Positions 6,737 to 9,644 of a stretch of 9,644 bases of DNA are shown one piece after another. The stretch is from Neisseriaceae bacterium (GTDB lineage: Bacteria; Pseudomonadota; Gammaproteobacteria; Burkholderiales; Neisseriaceae). Location of the stretch: NCBI GenBank assembly GCA_017518785.1, contig JAFWUA010000033.1, positions 1-9,644 on the forward strand, given 5' to 3'. Positions within the stretch are counted from its first letter, which is position 1, and each line of letters begins with the position of its first letter. The notes under the pieces were generated by a model that did not search any database, was not told the origin of the DNA, and saw only the letters and a program-made list of their open reading frames with translations. The position numbers were made by a program, and so were the translations under genes.

Positions 6737-6760
6737 ATTATAATCACATTTAACAGTGAT
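6737..6760 (-). promoter_or_regulatory. Candidate -10 box and operator-like palindrome before the ACP-like gene
   Basis: On the minus strand a perfect TATAAT (6737-6742) lies about 50 nt upstream of the lipoprotein ATG. It is directly preceded by an inverted repeat ATCAC-N8-GTGAT (6743-6760) covering the spacer. The best -35 match (TCAATA) is poor, which fits an activated or repressed promoter. The palindrome could equally be a weak 3' hairpin of the upstream solute-binding gene. Confidence 0.35.
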
Positions 6761-6795
6761 ATTGATAAATTAAATTTAATAAGTCATTTAATAAA

Positions 6796-7896
6796 TTATT
6801 CATTCTGCCACCATTGTTTAATTTGTATATAGATTTGCTCTGGCAGTGGTCGAAGTATAAATGATTTATCCATTGTGTCATTATTAAGAAAAATACTATT
6901 GTCATTAATATAACGCGATTGCAGTGCCGCAGTCATATTTACGGTATAACCTCGTGCATTAAATGATGTAATTTGTGCTGATACATTGGGTGATAGCATC
7001 TCATTGATAAATTTGTGTGCATTAGCTCGATTTTCTACCGATGCTGGAATTGCAAAAATATCAATTAATAAACCAGTTCCTTGTGTTGGAACTAATGCTT
7101 CTATTGGGATATTGGAAACTGTTTTGTGAGCCAATTTCACATCACTGCCATAGGTAAGTGCTACACAAGCTTCATTATTAATCAATTTTTCTATTGGCTT
7201 AACATCAAAGTAATTAATATCTTCTCTAATCTGCCGGAAATGTTCGAGTGCTGTGTTTATTTCATCACCTTCTTGTGCATGAGGATTTAATCTTAAATAA
7301 TGCAATAGTAATGGAATAACTTCATTGGGATTATCTGATATTGCAATTCCACATTGTTTTAATTGTTGAGTGTACTGTGGATTAAAAACTAAATCCAAAG
7401 GGTTTTCCGGCAGACTATCTTCTAAAATTTCATTAATGGCAGTACGATTGATGCCAACTACTACAACTCGCATTGCATACGGTACAAGATATTGATTTCC
7501 CAAATCTTCGTTGCTTAACATTGCTAATATTTCTGGGGAAATATTGCTGTAATTAGGTAATAGTGTTTTATCCAATTTGTAATATACATCATCAAGTTGT
7601 AACCAAGATATGTTTAATAAATCAGATAGGATAATGTCATTTTGTTTCCAATCGTTTTGGGAATTTGCTCGATTAATGCTGATTTTTACGTTATTTGCTT
7701 TGGCAAAAGTGTCAACCACACCATCAGATATGATTCCTTTTTGTAAATATAAATTTAAAAATGTCATATCTTGAGGAACAGAAGCTTTTACTCTATCCTC
7801 TGGCATGGGAACATCTATGGGAGTTGTTTTATTTGATAAAAAATCACATGCTGTTAAACATATTGTCATAGCAAATAAAAATATTTTATTTTTCAT
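6796..7896 (-). CDS. PotD-like ABC transporter solute-binding lipoprotein
   Basis: A 366-aa lipoprotein with lipobox LTAC (Cys 17). It has the layout of polyamine-binding proteins (PotD/PotF): LDKTLLPNYSNISPEI at 108-123, VPYAMRVVVVGIN at 138-150, a hinge part with IAISDNPNEVIPLLLHYLRL, and DIFAIPASVENRANAHKFIN at 279-298 with the following LSPNVSAQIT. It ends in IKQWWQNE. The N-terminal lobe has diverged: the usual NWsdYI and GYDlvvPS motifs are reduced to LYLQKGIIS and NDIILSDLLN, so the ligand may not be a classical polyamine. No permease or ATPase gene adjoins it. I start at the ATG at 7896 (GGAG at 7903-7906). An upstream start near 7962 would translate part of a palindromic repeat. Two DUS lie inside the gene. 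Confidence 0.85.
   Translation of the reverse strand: MKNKIFLFAMTICLTACDFLSNKTTPIDVPMPEDRVKASVPQDMTFLNLYLQKGIISDGVVDTFAKANNVKISINRANSQNDWKQNDIILSDLLNISWLQLDDVYYKLDKTLLPNYSNISPEILAMLSNEDLGNQYLVPYAMRVVVVGINRTAINEILEDSLPENPLDLVFNPQYTQQLKQCGIAISDNPNEVIPLLLHYLRLNPHAQEGDEINTALEHFRQIREDINYFDVKPIEKLINNEACVALTYGSDVKLAHKTVSNIPIEALVPTQGTGLLIDIFAIPASVENRANAHKFINEMLSPNVSAQITSFNARGYTVNMTAALQSRYINDNSIFLNNDTMDKSFILRPLPEQIYIQIKQWWQNE
7228..7239 (+). repeat. DNA uptake sequence, one mismatch, inside the PotD-like gene
   Basis: AATCTGCCGGAA matches the 12-mer at 11 of 12 positions (A for G at the second). It is followed by a third A as in the exact copies. On the coding strand it gives FRQI (residues 220-223). 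Confidence 0.55.
7405..7416 (-). repeat. DNA uptake sequence inside the PotD-like gene
   Basis: An exact AGTCTGCCGGAA on the coding strand, read as SLPE within DSLPEN (residues 160-165). It lies between two conserved blocks, in a stretch where PotD-family sequences vary. Confidence 0.8.
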
Positions 7897-7927
7897 CACA
7901 ATCTCCACTTGTAAAAAATCTGCATCA

Positions 7928-8058
7928 GAGACTCCTGCAAAACTCGTCATTTTGAATTTCACGAAGTGAAATAAAGAATCTAACTTATTGTTTATAAAGA
8001 TTCTTCTCTACGCTCAAAATGACGAGTAATAGAAAAAATCGAGTTTTGCAGGAGTCTC
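7928..8058. repeat. MITE-like nested palindromic repeat, copy 2
   Basis: A 131-bp relative of the element at 218-384. The outer arms GAGACTCCTGCAAAACTC (7928-7945 and, inverted, 8041-8058) match perfectly over 18 bp. Inner arms are ACTCGTCATTTTGA (7942-7955) against TCAAAATGACGAGT (8014-8027), and AAGAATC (7974-7980) against GATTCTT (7999-8005). A small palindrome, TTTCACGAAGTGAAA, lies at about 7958-7972. It sits between the PotD-like gene and yidC and supplies the leader of the former. It is shorter than copy 1 because the second arm pair is reduced. Confidence 0.78.
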
Positions 8059-8125
8059 CATCAATAAGAGCATACACTAAATTTTATACAATCATTATGT
8101 ATAAACTCAAATAAACATCAAAAAA

Positions 8126-8163
8126 AGTCTACCGGAAAGCTTTTAAGGCTTTTCCGGCAGACT
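8126..8163 (-). terminator. DUS-pair terminator of yidC
   Basis: A near-DUS AGTCTACCGGAA (8126-8137, +) and an exact DUS (8152-8163, -) form a stem of about 15 bp with one bulge and a short A/T loop. Read on the minus strand the hairpin is followed by a run of seven T (8120-8126). With the yidC stop 17 nt upstream, this is a convincing intrinsic terminator built from uptake sequences. Confidence 0.82.
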
Positions 8164-8180
8164 ATTAATTTATATACATG

Positions 8181-9515
8181 CTATATACGATGATGTTTTA
8201 CTTTATCTTCAATTTGCCGATTGATAATCCATTGTTGGATAATCGACAAGATATTATTCACCACCCAGTACAATACTAAACCAGCTGGGAAGAAGAAGAA
8301 CATTACCGAAAATACAATTGGCATAATCTTCATCATACGAGCCTGCATTGGATCGGTTGGAGGCGGATTAAGATATGTTTGTAAGAACATAGTAGCAGCC
8401 ATAATCAGCGGTAAAACAAAATATGGGTCGGTCCTTGCCAAGTCAGTAATCCAACCTATCCATGGTGCTTGACGCAATTCAACCGAACTTAATAGTGCCC
8501 AATACAAACCCAAAAATACCGGAATTTGTAACAACATCGGCAAACAACCACCCAAAGGATTGATATTTTCCTTTTTATATAATGCCATCATTTCTTGCTG
8601 CATTTTCATGCGGTCATCGCCATATTCATCTTTTAATGCTTGCAATTTAGGTGCAACGGCACGCATTTTAGCCATAGATTTATAAGCAGCAGCATTCAAT
8701 GGATACAATACAATTTTGACAATTAAAACTAATAAAATAATTGCCCAACCCCAGTTGTGCACCACATCATGCAACTTCTGCAATAACCAAAACAATGGAG
8801 ATGCAAATAAATGCACCTTGCCATAGTCTTTAACCAATTGTAATTGGTCGGCAACTTTGGTAATAGTTGCATACTCCTGCGGACCTGCATACAAAGTCAT
8901 TGGCACATTCAGGGTTTGATTAGGGGTAATCGCTGATAGCGGAACTTTTACTCCTGCTGAATATAGATTATCTTTTTTACGTTGCACAAAATCAAATTGA
9001 CAATCTTGATTCGCATTTGCACACACTGTTTCACCATCTTTGGGTTGCAACACCCAAATAGCTGCAAAGTAATGCTGAATCATACCCAACCAACCAGTTG
9101 ATGAATTAGCAACATATTCAGCTTTACCCTTAGCAATATCTTCAAAAGAAATCTTTTCAAACTTACCCTCCGGCGTATATAACACCGGACCGGCATATGT
9201 GTAAGTAAAACGTGTGCCACCTTCTGGCTTTTTATCATCACGCAATAGGCGATATATGGCAGATAATTCTATGGGAGATGCACTTTGATTTTGAATTTCA
9301 TAATCCACACCGATGACGTAACTTCCCTTTTTGAAAGTGTAGATTTTGCTAACTTGCACACCATCTGTTGCAGGAGAATCAAGACGTACAGTTAATACAT
9401 CTGATGTCATTTCATACGAAGTTTTTTCAGAAGTAAAGTTGGCTGATAAATAATTTCCATCTTTATTCAATAAACCAGTTTGTGCAACATAAGTGTTTGC
9501 TTCACTATTCAACAC
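8181..9515 (-). CDS. yidC: Membrane protein insertase YidC, N-terminally truncated
   Basis: The frame gives 444 residues from a GTG at 9515. YidC inserts and folds inner-membrane proteins, alone or with SecYEG. Residues 1-230 match the later two thirds of the periplasmic P1 domain (TYVAQTGLL, YRLLRD, GPVLYTPEG, STGWLGMIQHYF, LYAGPQE). Then come the five conserved membrane segments with YGKVHLFASPLFWLL, NWGWAII, the groove-lysine segment LIVKIVLYPL (Lys 267, Lys also in Neisseria), NPLGGCLPMLLQIPVFLGLYWAL, VELRQAPWIGWITDLA, and FFFFPAGLVLYWVVNN. Neisseria and E. coli YidC have about 545 residues. Here the signal-anchor segment and first part of P1, about 100 residues, are missing, and TAA (9519-9521), TGA (9525-9527) and TAA (9555-9557) lie in frame just upstream. 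No good ribosome site precedes the GTG. It may be a 5'-deleted pseudogene, a rearranged gene or an assembly join. Confidence 0.85.
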   Translation of the reverse strand: MLNSEANTYVAQTGLLNKDGNYLSANFTSEKTSYEMTSDVLTVRLDSPATDGVQVSKIYTFKKGSYVIGVDYEIQNQSASPIELSAIYRLLRDDKKPEGGTRFTYTYAGPVLYTPEGKFEKISFEDIAKGKAEYVANSSTGWLGMIQHYFAAIWVLQPKDGETVCANANQDCQFDFVQRKKDNLYSAGVKVPLSAITPNQTLNVPMTLYAGPQEYATITKVADQLQLVKDYGKVHLFASPLFWLLQKLHDVVHNWGWAIILLVLIVKIVLYPLNAAAYKSMAKMRAVAPKLQALKDEYGDDRMKMQQEMMALYKKENINPLGGCLPMLLQIPVFLGLYWALLSSVELRQAPWIGWITDLARTDPYFVLPLIMAATMFLQTYLNPPPTDPMQARMMKIMPIVFSVMFFFFPAGLVLYWVVNNILSIIQQWIINRQIEDKVKHHRI

Positions 9516-9522
9516 AGTTTAT

Positions 9523-9562
9523 ACTCATGAGTTCATGGAGTTATAATAACTGCATTATGCAG
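9523..9562. repeat. Three abutting short palindromes at the yidC break
   Basis: ACTCATGAGT (9523-9532) is followed by AGTTATAATAACT (9539-9551) and CTGCATTATGCAG (9550-9562). All three are perfect inverted repeats (the last two around one central base), and the last two overlap by two bases. They lie in the 40 bp directly before the truncated yidC frame. Confidence 0.6.
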
Positions 9563-9644
9563 ATACCATATCATTATTTAATTGTTGTACTTCGTTAATT
9601 TGACTTGCTTGTGTAGATACATCATTATTTAAAAATTGTGATGC
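9555..9644 (-). CDS. 3' end of an unidentified open frame (partial)
   Basis: A frame open from the window edge gives 29 residues rich in Asn, Gln and Ser, ending at TAA 9555-9557. It contains a near-repeat, LNNDVST and LNNDMVSA, 17 residues apart, mirrored in the DNA by two copies of TTAAATAATGAT. I do not recognise it. It is in the same frame as yidC downstream, so it could be the Gln-rich linker that follows the first membrane segment of YidC. It could also be the tail of an unrelated gene, or chance. The short length makes it uncertain. Confidence 0.3.
   Translation of the reverse strand, partial: ASQFLNNDVSTQASQINEVQQLNNDMVSA

Noticed and set aside
7897..7962. N-terminal extension of the PotD-like protein by 22 residues
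   Set aside because: It would translate the end of the palindromic repeat and place residues before a complete lipoprotein signal; the ATG at 7896 has its own GGAG.
8221..8472. Open frame of 83 codons on the + strand opposite yidC
   Set aside because: Antisense shadow of strongly conserved YidC membrane segments, with no ribosome site or family features.
9538..9565. A dif-like Xer recombination site at the palindromes before yidC
   Set aside because: One arm resembles the XerD half, but the other half does not match the XerC arm with a 6-bp spacer, so I do not call a dif site.

Overview
The window looks like chromosome of an AT-rich member of the Neisseriaceae (Betaproteobacteria). Three things suggest this. 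The core proteins (YebC, YidC, PyrF) read very like Neisseria proteins as I remember them. Two lipoproteins belong to families best known from Neisseria: a Slam-type TbpB-like barrel protein and an ACP-like lysozyme inhibitor. And a 12-bp word, AGTCTGCCGGAA, occurs nine times exactly and twice with one mismatch, mostly between genes and often as inverted pairs, as the DNA uptake sequence (DUS) of Neisseriaceae does. The genus cannot be fixed from the sequence alone.

Layout. 1-159: 3' end of gdhA (NADP-type glutamate dehydrogenase) with a terminator. 218-430: a palindromic MITE-like repeat running into an inverted DUS pair. 444-1190 (-): an unrecognised lipoprotein. 1330-3644 (+): hisC then trpB, a small amino-acid biosynthesis unit with a DUS overlapping the hisC stop. 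3680-3746: a triple DUS between convergent trpB and pyrF. 3753-5209 (-): yebC-pyrF, 5 nt apart. 5411-6151 (+): a Slam-type surface lipoprotein. 6174-6208: a bidirectional terminator. 6232-6684 (-): an ACP/MliC-like lysozyme-inhibitor lipoprotein. 6796-7896 (-): a PotD-like solute-binding lipoprotein carrying two DUS inside its coding sequence. 7928-8058: a second copy of the palindromic repeat. 8126-8163: a DUS-based terminator for yidC. 8181-9515 (-): yidC, whose recognisable sequence stops abruptly about 100 codons short of the normal N-terminus. 9523-9562: three abutting palindromes at that break. 9555-9644 (-): the end of an unidentified open frame.

The genes are mostly housekeeping (nitrogen assimilation, His and Trp synthesis, UMP synthesis, translation-related regulation, membrane protein insertion), mixed with four lipoproteins that probably act at the envelope and host interface. 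The most notable points are the unusual DUS dialect and its double use as terminator stems, the two-copy palindromic element whose outer arms differ between copies but stay complementary within each copy, and the broken 5' end of yidC. I see no CRISPR array, tRNA, rRNA, transposase or phage gene.
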